NCBI RefSeq assembly: GCF_900142015.1
Contig: NZ_FQZN01000003.1
Span: forward strand, 1-64,000
DNA: 64,000 nucleotides
From: Bacteroides stercorirosoris
GTDB lineage: Bacteria > Bacteroidota > Bacteroidia > Bacteroidales > Bacteroidaceae
Direction of reading: 5' to 3'
The first letter of the stretch is position 1. Each line of letters begins with the position of its first letter. The translations under genes were made by a program, and so were the position numbers. Positions 53,871-62,780 of this stretch are shown here, piece by piece. The notes under the pieces were generated by a model that saw nothing but the letters and a program-made list of their open reading frames with translations, was not told the DNA's origin and searched no databases.

Positions 53871-54584
53871 ATGGCAACAAAATCAGATATACTTAACAAT
53901 TTAAGAGAATATACCGCAGATCAGATTGTCGAAGCAATCAAGGCTGGCACGGTAACAGTATATGAACTGAGTAAAAGTGGTAATCTTACTCCTCTAATGC
54001 GCAGACGCATCGAAGAGAGACTTGCAGCAAAGACAACTGAAGCAACTCCTTCTGCACCAGAAGTAGCACCTACAGTAGAAGATGCACCACCTCTTAATTT
54101 AGATGAAGATCCTTCAGACGATATAGAAATTCCAAAAGCCATAGATACGGATATTCCTTCTGAGATAACTATACCAGAAGCCTCAATTGTCACCGCAACA
54201 GATACCCCTACTGTTGAACCTGCGAAAAAGAAAGTATCATCAACTTCTAACAGTCCTTCTAACAAAGGAATGTTCAAAAGACCATTCTCTTTTAATGGAA
54301 GAATCAGAAGAACAGAATATTGTCTGTCCTTCCTTATCTATATGATATGGTATGGAGTAATTAACGCAATGATGGCAACTCCTGATCCATCTGCGGGAGC
54401 CTCCTTGTTCGTTTTAATTTCGTTCATTCCTATGATTTGGTTCATATGGGCACAGAATGCAAAACGCTGCCATGATAGAGGAAACTCAGGGTGGTACCAA
54501 TTGATACCCTTCTATGTTTTTGTCCTTATGTTTGGAGGAAGTGATGAAGGTTCTAATGAATACGGTAATAATCCAAAAGAATAA
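53871..54584 (+). CDS. Adaptor-domain plus DUF805 membrane protein
   Basis: A 237-residue protein. Residues 1-48 form a small helical domain (YTADQIVEAIKAGTVTVYEL, then LTPLMRRRIEERL) shared with the next protein. A disordered, acidic, Thr/Pro-rich linker (50-130) leads to a DUF805 domain (FKRPFSFNGRIRRTEY ... NAKRCHDRGNSGWYQLIPF, closing with SNEYGNNP) with membrane helices. DUF805 proteins are integral membrane proteins of unknown role, often tethered to signalling or toxin domains. The shared N-terminal domain suggests it recruits the downstream GTPase to the membrane. Confidence 0.75.
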   Translation: MATKSDILNNLREYTADQIVEAIKAGTVTVYELSKSGNLTPLMRRRIEERLAAKTTEATPSAPEVAPTVEDAPPLNLDEDPSDDIEIPKAIDTDIPSEITIPEASIVTATDTPTVEPAKKKVSSTSNSPSNKGMFKRPFSFNGRIRRTEYCLSFLIYMIWYGVINAMMATPDPSAGASLFVLISFIPMIWFIWAQNAKRCHDRGNSGWYQLIPFYVFVLMFGGSDEGSNEYGNNPKE

Positions 54585-54598
54585 TACAATAATATAAT

Positions 54599-56212
54599 AT
54601 GCCAAGTAAATTAGCTATACTCGAGAATGTTGACATGTACACTGCTGATGAACTTGTTGGTTACATCAAGAGTGGCATTGTAACATTCGATGAGCTATGT
54701 GATGACACAGATGGCTGCTTCCCAGCTTCTGTGAGGAAAGAAGTTGAGCGTAAAATTGCGGGATCCGAACAAGAGGATTGGACAAATGCAAGAAATTCAA
54801 GAAGTATAGAAGCTCTTGAAAAGTATTTGTCCACATATCCTGATGGTTCCCACAGAGAAGAAGCTCGTTCACTTATTCGCAGTTTGCAGGAGGCAGAAGT
54901 ACATAAGGCTTCTGCTAATGCCTGGGAGTCTGTTGATAAAAACAGCATTCCAGAATTGCGTAGATTCTGTGAAGAAAACCCTGATGACATACATTGTGTA
55001 GAGGCAAAGAAGCTCATAAACAAATTACGCCGTGAAGAGTTTATAGGCTTCGATATAGACGCGCTTGTCAAACGTATCAAAAATATACAGGCAGACAAAG
55101 CTGTCATTAATACTGATGATGAAATCTACAAAACCATAGTAGGATATCTGGACAGAGGTAAAATCAAACACTCAGACCTGATGGCTATGCTTAAGGCAGA
55201 CCATAACATTCTGCGTGCATCTGTTGTGAATATGCTTCTAGATAATGGTTATCTCGATTATGATGATTTCGAGACAATCGGTATTAATGCGGCTTTCATC
55301 AGACACCTTGTCAATGGTGAAACAACTCAAGGTTTTGCTATACCGCGTAAATTAGATAAGATCAATAAGCTATCTACCGAAATCTATTTCTGGGGTATTC
55401 CATCTTCTGGTAAGAGTTGTGCATTAGGAGCAATTCTTAGCGTTGCAGGCAATGGTCGCGTTGCAAAGAGCATGTGCCAGGATAATGATTGCCAGGGCTA
55501 TGGCTATATGACTCGTTTGGCAGCTCTTTTCAAATCAAATGACCGTGTAGGTACTTTGCCGGAAGGAACATCCATCTATTCAACATACGAGATGGGATTT
55601 GACCTTGAAGATGAAAATAATGCAGTTCATCCACTAACCTGTATTGACTTAGCAGGTGAGTTGGTTCGTTGTATGTATAAGTCTGATGCAAATGAGGATA
55701 TGAGTGATGATGAAATGGATGCACTCGACACTCTTACTCGTGTCTTGATAGATAATCGTACTAAGAACCGAAAGATTCACTTCTTTGTGCTTGAATATGG
55801 CGCAGATGACAGAAAGTATGAAGGTCTTACTCAGAATGTATATCTTGACGGTGCACTTCGCTACATTGAACGAACTGGTATTTTCAAAGATGATACAGAT
55901 GCCATCTATTTAATGATAACTAAGGTAGATAAGGCTAAGGCTGGTAAAGGTCAATTATCAAGTATCTTAAGAGAATACATTTCGGAAACTTATGGTGGTT
56001 TCTACAATGGACTAGTTAAAATTTGCAAAGACTGTGAAATTAATAATGGAAATGTGGAAATAGTTCCATTCTCTCTTGGTCAAGTATGCTTTCAGGATTA
56101 TTGTCTGTTTGACGAGAGACCAGCCAGCAATGTCGTTCGCAAGTTGCTTGAGCGTTCTAAGGGATTTAAGAATGGTAAACTTCAAAAAGGATTCAATTTA
56201 TTTAAGAGATAA
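54599..56212 (+). CDS. Second GTPase with adaptor domain and helical repeats
   Basis: A 537-residue cytoplasmic protein. Residues 1-55 repeat the adaptor domain of the previous protein (YTADELVGYIKSGIVTFDEL). Residues 60-150 hold two TPR-like repeats (SIEALEKYLSTYPDGSHREEA, SIPELRRFCEENPDDIH), and the GTPase domain follows: P-loop FWGIPSSGKSC (G266-S273), G3-like IDLAGEL (D350-E354) and G4 MITKVDKA (T441-D444). It is thus a TRAFAC-like GTPase and not the same family as the SrfC-like protein. The stop overlaps the next start (TAATG), so the next protein is made with it. Confidence 0.78.
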   Translation: MPSKLAILENVDMYTADELVGYIKSGIVTFDELCDDTDGCFPASVRKEVERKIAGSEQEDWTNARNSRSIEALEKYLSTYPDGSHREEARSLIRSLQEAEVHKASANAWESVDKNSIPELRRFCEENPDDIHCVEAKKLINKLRREEFIGFDIDALVKRIKNIQADKAVINTDDEIYKTIVGYLDRGKIKHSDLMAMLKADHNILRASVVNMLLDNGYLDYDDFETIGINAAFIRHLVNGETTQGFAIPRKLDKINKLSTEIYFWGIPSSGKSCALGAILSVAGNGRVAKSMCQDNDCQGYGYMTRLAALFKSNDRVGTLPEGTSIYSTYEMGFDLEDENNAVHPLTCIDLAGELVRCMYKSDANEDMSDDEMDALDTLTRVLIDNRTKNRKIHFFVLEYGADDRKYEGLTQNVYLDGALRYIERTGIFKDDTDAIYLMITKVDKAKAGKGQLSSILREYISETYGGFYNGLVKICKDCEINNGNVEIVPFSLGQVCFQDYCLFDERPASNVVRKLLERSKGFKNGKLQKGFNLFKR

Positions 56213-58143
56213 TGAACAAGTTAGGTTTCGCAATAAAGCTCGCAAGTCAGGGTGCGGGTAATGCCATTGAATGCAATAAAGGTCAATGGACAAATAAAGT
56301 TGTAGATATTAGAGAGTTTCTTAAACTCTTTAATGGTTTGCAAGGAACAGATAACATCGTGACATTTATGTCTTTCGATGAAGGAGGTTGTTTCTTAACT
56401 CAACTTAGAGCAATCTCTGGTCGTGTTGGCGACTTCCTTAGTGGATGGATTTATATCCCAAATACTATTGAAGCAAGTGGTGAGGATGTTATGAACACAT
56501 ATAATTATGTACGTAATATTCTCTCTCAATCAAACCTGAATGATTATATTTCAGATATTGAATCTTTCTTCTCAAAAGAATATCCTAAGAAAGATTATGC
56601 AGCATCTTATGTTCCTTCATCTGGCGAAGAGTTCGGTGTGCGATTTATTGACGTGTATTACAGCATGAAGGAAATCCTAGATACTGATCGTTATCAGCCA
56701 TACTATTCAAATTTCAAGGCAATATTTCTTCTAGATAAGAACAGTGAAGTTAAAATTGCAAAGGAACAAGTCTCAAGATTCAAAGATTTAACAAAGATAA
56801 CAATTGAAAAGACTTGTATCTTTAAGGCACCATCACCAGAAGAAGTTCGTCTTCTTGGTAGAGGAACCAAGATTGTTTTCTCCACAAAACAAGAGTTCAA
56901 TTCCCCAGTTCTAACCAAGAAGGGGGATCGAATTCAATTGTTTGCTCTGCGAGATGGTTTTGAACCAGTGATTTTACCCCCTATTACTATTCAGGAAGAT
57001 GGGCAGAAATGTTTCATCGATCCAAGAACAGTAAAATGGAAAAAGCGTATCAATCCATCCATGTTTACGGTTTATAACCGCAACCATGAAAAGATTGAAG
57101 ATGTGCGTATTTCCATTAATGGCACTGATATTACAAATGGGCAGGAAGTATTTCTTTATGAAGAAGATTGTCGTCAGGCTACAGTTAAATATTCTGCACC
57201 TGACTACGAACCTTTTGAACATAAACGAAATCTATTACTTAACGAAATCTGTGAAATTATTTTAAATCGTAAGGTGAAGTCTTATCAAACAACAATAGAA
57301 CTGGCCAATGGCAAGCATGCAGAAATGACATTGGAATCTAAGTATCTTTCTTCAAAATACGATTCCCCTCTCAGAGGGTATGAATTTGAAGAAGAAAACC
57401 ATGGTAACAAGGTCTTAAGAATGAGTTCGTGGTTCGTTTGGAAACAGAGATTATGGGGCTTTTTTGCAGCATTGGCTGTTGTTATGCTTATCATTGCTTA
57501 TGCTGCATTTGACGCATGGCTTGACACTCATCATTTCAAGTTTGGTCTTCCGCCTTGGGAAGAAGATCGTCCTGCCCAGCAGTATAATTTAGAAGGTTCC
57601 ACGGAAACTGATGATAGCATTCAAAATCAAGCCGACAATCAGGTTGAATCAGGACAGAATGGTACCGCAGACATCTCTCTTGATGCTGCTATTAAATATC
57701 TTGATGGCAACTCTACTTGGACGAAGTCAGATATGGAGACGTATCCCGACCTAATAGGCCTGTTTGAGGATATGAATACTTTTGATTTGTCCAGTCTCTT
57801 AAATGATTGGTATGATAAACTTTCAAAATCTCAACAATTTAAGAAAGTATGTGAATCTGCGAATAAGACATTAAGTAATGGTTGGAATCCAAAACAAGGC
57901 TCACACAATCCAACATATAATAAGCCTGATGATGAGCAGATAAGTCTTACAAATTATATTAATTGGCTGGATCGAGATCAGACTCCCAAACCTTCTTCTA
58001 ATAATGGAGGATTTCATCCTAATGTAGGTGCCAATAGTGGGAAAAATGCGAGCAAATCTGGTTCTACATCTGGTAAATCTGGTGCTTCACCAGCTAAGAA
58101 AGGAACAGGAAAAAGTGAAAAGACTACAAATGGAGGACTATAA
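56212..58143 (+). CDS. Membrane protein with putative GTPase-partner N-terminal domain
   Basis: A 643-residue protein. Residues 1-210 form an alpha/beta domain with the motif RAISGRVGDFLSGWIYIPN, which recurs in the protein at 62781 (NRLGDNLTAYLNIP). It resembles the GAP1-type domains described beside conflict-system GTPases, though this match is by eye. Beta-rich repeats follow (residues 215-390), then one membrane helix (about 413-435), a periplasmic or linker region, and a Ser/Gly/Lys-rich tail. It is translationally coupled to the preceding GTPase, so it is probably its direct partner. Confidence 0.65.
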   Translation: MNKLGFAIKLASQGAGNAIECNKGQWTNKVVDIREFLKLFNGLQGTDNIVTFMSFDEGGCFLTQLRAISGRVGDFLSGWIYIPNTIEASGEDVMNTYNYVRNILSQSNLNDYISDIESFFSKEYPKKDYAASYVPSSGEEFGVRFIDVYYSMKEILDTDRYQPYYSNFKAIFLLDKNSEVKIAKEQVSRFKDLTKITIEKTCIFKAPSPEEVRLLGRGTKIVFSTKQEFNSPVLTKKGDRIQLFALRDGFEPVILPPITIQEDGQKCFIDPRTVKWKKRINPSMFTVYNRNHEKIEDVRISINGTDITNGQEVFLYEEDCRQATVKYSAPDYEPFEHKRNLLLNEICEIILNRKVKSYQTTIELANGKHAEMTLESKYLSSKYDSPLRGYEFEEENHGNKVLRMSSWFVWKQRLWGFFAALAVVMLIIAYAAFDAWLDTHHFKFGLPPWEEDRPAQQYNLEGSTETDDSIQNQADNQVESGQNGTADISLDAAIKYLDGNSTWTKSDMETYPDLIGLFEDMNTFDLSSLLNDWYDKLSKSQQFKKVCESANKTLSNGWNPKQGSHNPTYNKPDDEQISLTNYINWLDRDQTPKPSSNNGGFHPNVGANSGKNASKSGSTSGKSGASPAKKGTGKSEKTTNGGL

Positions 58144-58145
58144 TT

Positions 58146-58994
58146 ATGAATAAATCAATAAAAATCATATTGCTCGTAGTTGCCATATTACTTGCGGTTG
58201 GTGGCGTAATGGCATATTATAAGACCATTGTGTCTCCTCCTGGTAAACTGGAATTTAAAAATCAATATGTCAATTCCGACAAGAAAGATATTTCTCAGGT
58301 TAAGTCTGCAAATACAGACTTAGCCTTAGATTCTTTCTATGTTGCTATTACTCATGAACTTGATTTGCAACTGGCCAACTCTTTTTTAACCAATCAAGAA
58401 AGAAATGAATTATTGGAGTTATTTGCAACGCAGTACGTTCCAACTTATGTGTCTGCATGTAATTCAAAATTTAGTAAATCTGTATGGAATGAGGGAGAAT
58501 TACAGAAAATAAATACTCGTATTTCAGAATTGCAAGGTCTTGTAACTACGGAAAATAAAATCGTTATTCAGGGCGTTGCGAATTCTTCTCTAAATGAAGT
58601 TCATAATGTGATTGTAGCATATTACGAAGCAAAGAGAGCCGCTTCTGTTAGTGGTTATAATGGTATTCAAGCAGCAAAGCAGAAAATTGCAACAGCAAAG
58701 AAGTATGCTTCAATGTCACCTATTAATAATTGTACAGAACTCGTTTCACGTTTAAATTCCGTATCTACTCGTTTGGAACAAGCTCATTATTCTTATTTGG
58801 CTGGGCAAGTAGAAAGGCTACGACCTTACTATAATTACAGTCAAACAGAATATGACAAAATAGCGTTAAGCATTTCCGAAAAATTTGATGAATATAAGAA
58901 TAATGCAAGAAGCACATATGGAAGAGTATCTGATATAAGTTCACTCGAAAGCCGTGCTGGAAGTTATTACTCAAATGCAACGTTCAATAATTAA
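58146..58994 (+). CDS. Single-pass membrane protein with helical domain
   Basis: A 282-residue protein with an N-terminal membrane helix (residues 5-24) and a helical exported domain. No recognised family. The start is 2 bp after the previous stop. It probably forms a bridge in the periplasm. No catalytic motif is visible. Confidence 0.6.
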   Translation: MNKSIKIILLVVAILLAVGGVMAYYKTIVSPPGKLEFKNQYVNSDKKDISQVKSANTDLALDSFYVAITHELDLQLANSFLTNQERNELLELFATQYVPTYVSACNSKFSKSVWNEGELQKINTRISELQGLVTTENKIVIQGVANSSLNEVHNVIVAYYEAKRAASVSGYNGIQAAKQKIATAKKYASMSPINNCTELVSRLNSVSTRLEQAHYSYLAGQVERLRPYYNYSQTEYDKIALSISEKFDEYKNNARSTYGRVSDISSLESRAGSYYSNATFNN

Positions 58995-58996
58995 TT

Positions 58997-59689
58997 ATGA
59001 AGAAATTCAGCATTTTACTATTTTCTGTGGTCATGTTCCCTTTAGGTATAAATGCTCAGGAACAAGATACACTAAAAAACACAGTTGAAGTTGTTGCCGA
59101 GACTCCCGTTGAGGTTATTAAAGTCGACTCTCTTCAACATGAAATAGATCGTTTAAAAGGTCTAATTGCACAGTACAAGCAGTCAGAGACCTCATTAAAT
59201 GGTAAGCTTTATGATTATGAGCAAACAATTAAGGTTCAGAACAAAAAGATTGAAAGGCTTAATAGTTATCTTCTTTTTGCAGACACAATTGTTGCTCGAT
59301 TATCAAATGATTGTTTGCGAAAGAAGTATGACCAGAACCGAGTGAATCAGGCAATGGAAAACTTTGAGAAGATGTATTCTCCAGAATTGAAAAGCAAGTT
59401 TGGAAGATTGAGGTTCTTGCTAAATGAATATGGTAAGTTTACACAGGAACTTAATGCTATATTTATAGAGGCTCAGAACGATAAGGGATTGGGTAATCCT
59501 TTTACTGGTCAAAAGCAAGCATTAACTTACATTGATAAGATAAAGAATACTCGTTATTATAGAGATGTCTATAGTGAGAATTGGACTATTCCGTATCTCA
59601 ACAACCTTATAGATAAATGCTTCGAGACTATTAAAGTTTTTAATCCAAAAGAGAGTAAAGAATTACATCTGTTAGAACTAATGAACTGA
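58997..59689 (+). CDS. Periplasmic coiled-coil protein
   Basis: A 230-residue protein with a signal peptide (ends near INAQ) and a coiled coil (residues 45-95: LQHEIDRLKGLIAQYKQ and onward), followed by a helical domain. No family recognised. It lies 2 bp after the previous gene and is exported, so it may join the inner-membrane proteins to the outer layer. Confidence 0.6.
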   Translation: MKKFSILLFSVVMFPLGINAQEQDTLKNTVEVVAETPVEVIKVDSLQHEIDRLKGLIAQYKQSETSLNGKLYDYEQTIKVQNKKIERLNSYLLFADTIVARLSNDCLRKKYDQNRVNQAMENFEKMYSPELKSKFGRLRFLLNEYGKFTQELNAIFIEAQNDKGLGNPFTGQKQALTYIDKIKNTRYYRDVYSENWTIPYLNNLIDKCFETIKVFNPKESKELHLLELMN

Positions 59690-59691
59690 TT

Positions 59692-61206
59692 ATGAAACTT
59701 TCCCATGCAATCATATTGATTGCACTACTGACCGGTCAATCTGCCTCTTTGGCTTTTGCTTCGACCTCTGTAAATGGTATTTGTCAATTTGACAAATCAA
59801 CTATGATAAAGGAGAAGTTGAAGAAGGCACAAGAGTACATCAATAATGGGAATTATTCAGCAGCTAAAAATTACCTGAATGGTGTTCTGAAACTTGATCC
59901 AAATAATGCAAAAGCCAAGGAACTTTTGGCTGTATGTAATAATGGGGGAAAGCCTGTTGCATCATCTCGTAGCAATAGCTCTAGTTCTAGCTCAAATTCG
60001 ACTAATAGAGGAACTTCATATAGTAGCACCCTTTCTGCTTCTAAATCTAACTTGTCTTTCAGTTCTTATGGAGGAACTGAAACAATTACAGTGTCTGGAC
60101 CTTCATGGTCAATCTCTGTTAATCCTGCTAGTTGGGGACATTTAACCCGAAGTGGCAATACATTGACACTGAAAGTTGATGCTAATTCCAGCACGTCTTC
60201 ACGAACCGACTATTTCAAGCTAAAATCAGGGAGCCAAGAGATAAAAATTAATGTTTCTCAATCCGGTTCATCTTATTCAAGCTCACCGTATCTGAATGTT
60301 ACAAAGACAGAAATGTTCTTTGCCTCAGAAGGTGGTCAAGAATCTATCACGATTAGCACCAACAACACTTGGAAGATTTCCACAAATACAAATTCCTGGG
60401 GGCATTTAATGCAAGAAGGTAATACCCTCACTTTATCTGTTGATGCAAACTATACAGGTAATCAACGTACTGATTATTTTGTTCTTTCCGCAGGTGGTGT
60501 TGAGAAGAGAATCAATATAACACAATCTCAAACCTATGCAAAGAACGGAGTTTCGATGTCTGGCTCTACAAGAGCGTATACAGATAATGCGTCAGGACTT
60601 TCTTATTTGACAACATGCATTAAAGGTTGGGGAAAATGCAGATTAGGTGCTTTAACGGAAAGTGGAGCAGGTGTTGCCGTCTATGGTGGCAATGGATATG
60701 CAACAACAGGAAATCTTAATAGCTCATTTGTCGCAAAAATAAAAGAATTGAATGGTAACAAAGAAACATTTAAATCTGTTACGGCGACAAGTTCTGGATA
60801 TTATTGCATAGTTTATGGACGCAATGGATGGTACGGATATGTTCCTGATGACATGAAGTTAAAGCTAAATCAGTTCAATAATGACCGAGAAGATATTTAT
60901 TGTGTTTCAATAGCTGAGAATGGGGATTTTGTCATCATTACAGACAAACACATATATGCTTCAAACTCTACAGATAAATCAAATCTAAATAAGGCGAGCG
61001 ATAAATATGGACATATTAAATATGCTTGTGTAACCAATCGCGCTTTAGTTGTAATTTGTCAGAACGGCATCTTCTATAGTAACATTCCAAATAACTTAGA
61101 AGTCAAACTGAAATCTATATCATTTAAGCCGGATAAGATTACTTTTACCGACAGTGGTACTTATCTGATTACGAATGAGAATGAAGCGTATTGCTATAAC
61201 ATGTAG
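59692..61206 (+). CDS. Exported TPR and double-BACON protein
   Basis: A 504-residue protein with a signal peptide, a TPR-like N-terminal unit (QFDKSTMIKEKLKKAQEY ... LKLDPNNAKAKELL, residues 30-85), a Ser/Asn linker and two BACON domains (about 115-195 and 200-285; markers SWSISVNPASWGHL, DYFKLKSGSQEIKI and the second set with TWKIST). A C-terminal beta-rich, propeller-like region (290-504) has repeats such as GVAVYGGNGY and YCIVYGRNGWYG. BACON domains bind carbohydrate or mucin-like surfaces. The N-terminal unit is duplicated in the next protein. Confidence 0.78.
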   Translation: MKLSHAIILIALLTGQSASLAFASTSVNGICQFDKSTMIKEKLKKAQEYINNGNYSAAKNYLNGVLKLDPNNAKAKELLAVCNNGGKPVASSRSNSSSSSSNSTNRGTSYSSTLSASKSNLSFSSYGGTETITVSGPSWSISVNPASWGHLTRSGNTLTLKVDANSSTSSRTDYFKLKSGSQEIKINVSQSGSSYSSSPYLNVTKTEMFFASEGGQESITISTNNTWKISTNTNSWGHLMQEGNTLTLSVDANYTGNQRTDYFVLSAGGVEKRINITQSQTYAKNGVSMSGSTRAYTDNASGLSYLTTCIKGWGKCRLGALTESGAGVAVYGGNGYATTGNLNSSFVAKIKELNGNKETFKSVTATSSGYYCIVYGRNGWYGYVPDDMKLKLNQFNNDREDIYCVSIAENGDFVIITDKHIYASNSTDKSNLNKASDKYGHIKYACVTNRALVVICQNGIFYSNIPNNLEVKLKSISFKPDKITFTDSGTYLITNENEAYCYNM

Positions 61207-61219
61207 AAATCCAATTGAT

Positions 61220-62755
61220 ATGAAGTTTAATAAATTCATAATCGTATTTTTTGTACTTGGCATGATTACAATGTCAAGTGCAAATAATGTGTTCGCTGGT
61301 ACTATGGCCATGCAGCAATTTGACAAGAGCACGATGATAAATAAAAAGTTATCTGATGCTCAAAATTATATTGCAAAAGGCGATTATGTGGCTGCTCAAA
61401 ACACATTAAATAGCTTGCTAAAAATTGATCCTAACAATTCTAAAGCAAAGGAATTGTTGGAAAGTTGTGAGTCTGGAATAAAGAAACAGAAACAACTGAT
61501 TTATCAAGCTTATTTAGATGCATGTAACGCTGGTACAATAAGTTCGTTAGAGAACTTCATATCAAAATATCCTAATAGCGAATACGTTTTACAAGCAAAG
61601 AAACGTATCGAGGATTATAATATGTGGAAAAAGGCTAAGGAACAAAATACAATTAGTGCTTATAACTCATATTTGTCTAATTCCTCAATCCTTGCATATA
61701 AGGAAGATGCAAACAAAGCTATAAAGAACATTCAGGCTGAAATAGAATGGAACAATTGCAAGAATACCAACGATGAAGACAAATTAAATTCATTTATTCA
61801 GAGTTTTCCTTCTTCATCGTATGTCAATCAAGCTAAATACCGACTCAATATACTTAAAGGTGAGAGGTATTTTTCAACCAATAATTACACATTGGCTTAT
61901 TCATATTTGAAAGATGCAAATAACTTTCAGACTTTGTCTGGACTTCCTGCTCAGCACCTTAAGGCTATTAACGACAAGAAAGAGTTTGATGACGTAATTT
62001 CAAGTTCTGATGTTGAAAAAGTAAGAAGGTATCTTAATTCTCTTTCAATATCAAATCCTTACTACAACCCAACGTCAAACAGGTTAGCGGCTTTACTCGG
62101 AGCTTCTCTTTCTACTTATTCATCAGAGTATAATATGAATGAAGCTATGTCATATGCAAAGGATGATGATACCAAAGCTTTGGTAAAACGTTACATCAAT
62201 AAAGTAAAATCAGACAAAGCATATTACGAACATCAGAGAAAGGTTGCAGCTCATAAAGCTTGGTGGAGGAACCGCTTTATGGTAGGATGGAATGTATTTC
62301 ATTTAGACTACCTTGACGATATAATGGCTGTTGGTACGGGTCTAAAGTTCAGATTCGGTAGATGGGATGATCCTGTTAATCTGCTTTTCGGGGCTGAGTA
62401 TTCATATCTGATGTATCTAGACAGTGATGCCGATTACTATTGGGACGACTCTTCTGTGCTTACCGTTGCTCATGCTGTAGAAGTGCCTGTAGGTTTAAGA
62501 TTTAATCTCTTTAAAACTGGCACATATAGCAAATTTTATATTGGCTGTAATGCAGCATTCGGTTTCAACTTTTCAGAAGGTGAATATTTCGGTGTAAATA
62601 AACAAACTTTATCGATTGAACCTCAGGTAGGCTTTGCTAGCAAGAATCTTGATTTCGGTATTTATTACAAGAAATACTTAAAAGATCAAGGTCTTTTCAA
62701 GTATACCAATGACTATGATCAACGAATTGGATGTTTCTTTACGTGGTTCCTATAA
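61220..62755 (+). CDS. Exported TPR-like protein with candidate outer-membrane barrel
   Basis: 511 residues from ATG 61220, which gives a signal peptide (MSSANNVFAG). A longer reading from 61175 overlaps the previous gene. The N-terminal unit (QFDKSTMINKKLSDAQNYI ... LKIDPNNSKAKELL) is a paralogue of that in the preceding protein. Residues 100-240 have helical repeats with P-s-s-e-y-v motifs (FISKYPNSEYV, FIQSFPSSSYV), similar to those of the GTPase at 54599. The C-terminal 180 residues show alternating strands and end with WFL, typical of an outer-membrane beta-barrel. It would complete an envelope-spanning set. Confidence 0.68.
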   Translation: MKFNKFIIVFFVLGMITMSSANNVFAGTMAMQQFDKSTMINKKLSDAQNYIAKGDYVAAQNTLNSLLKIDPNNSKAKELLESCESGIKKQKQLIYQAYLDACNAGTISSLENFISKYPNSEYVLQAKKRIEDYNMWKKAKEQNTISAYNSYLSNSSILAYKEDANKAIKNIQAEIEWNNCKNTNDEDKLNSFIQSFPSSSYVNQAKYRLNILKGERYFSTNNYTLAYSYLKDANNFQTLSGLPAQHLKAINDKKEFDDVISSSDVEKVRRYLNSLSISNPYYNPTSNRLAALLGASLSTYSSEYNMNEAMSYAKDDDTKALVKRYINKVKSDKAYYEHQRKVAAHKAWWRNRFMVGWNVFHLDYLDDIMAVGTGLKFRFGRWDDPVNLLFGAEYSYLMYLDSDADYYWDDSSVLTVAHAVEVPVGLRFNLFKTGTYSKFYIGCNAAFGFNFSEGEYFGVNKQTLSIEPQVGFASKNLDFGIYYKKYLKDQGLFKYTNDYDQRIGCFFTWFL

Positions 62756-62780
62756 TAAATACAAATAAGATTTAAGCAAA

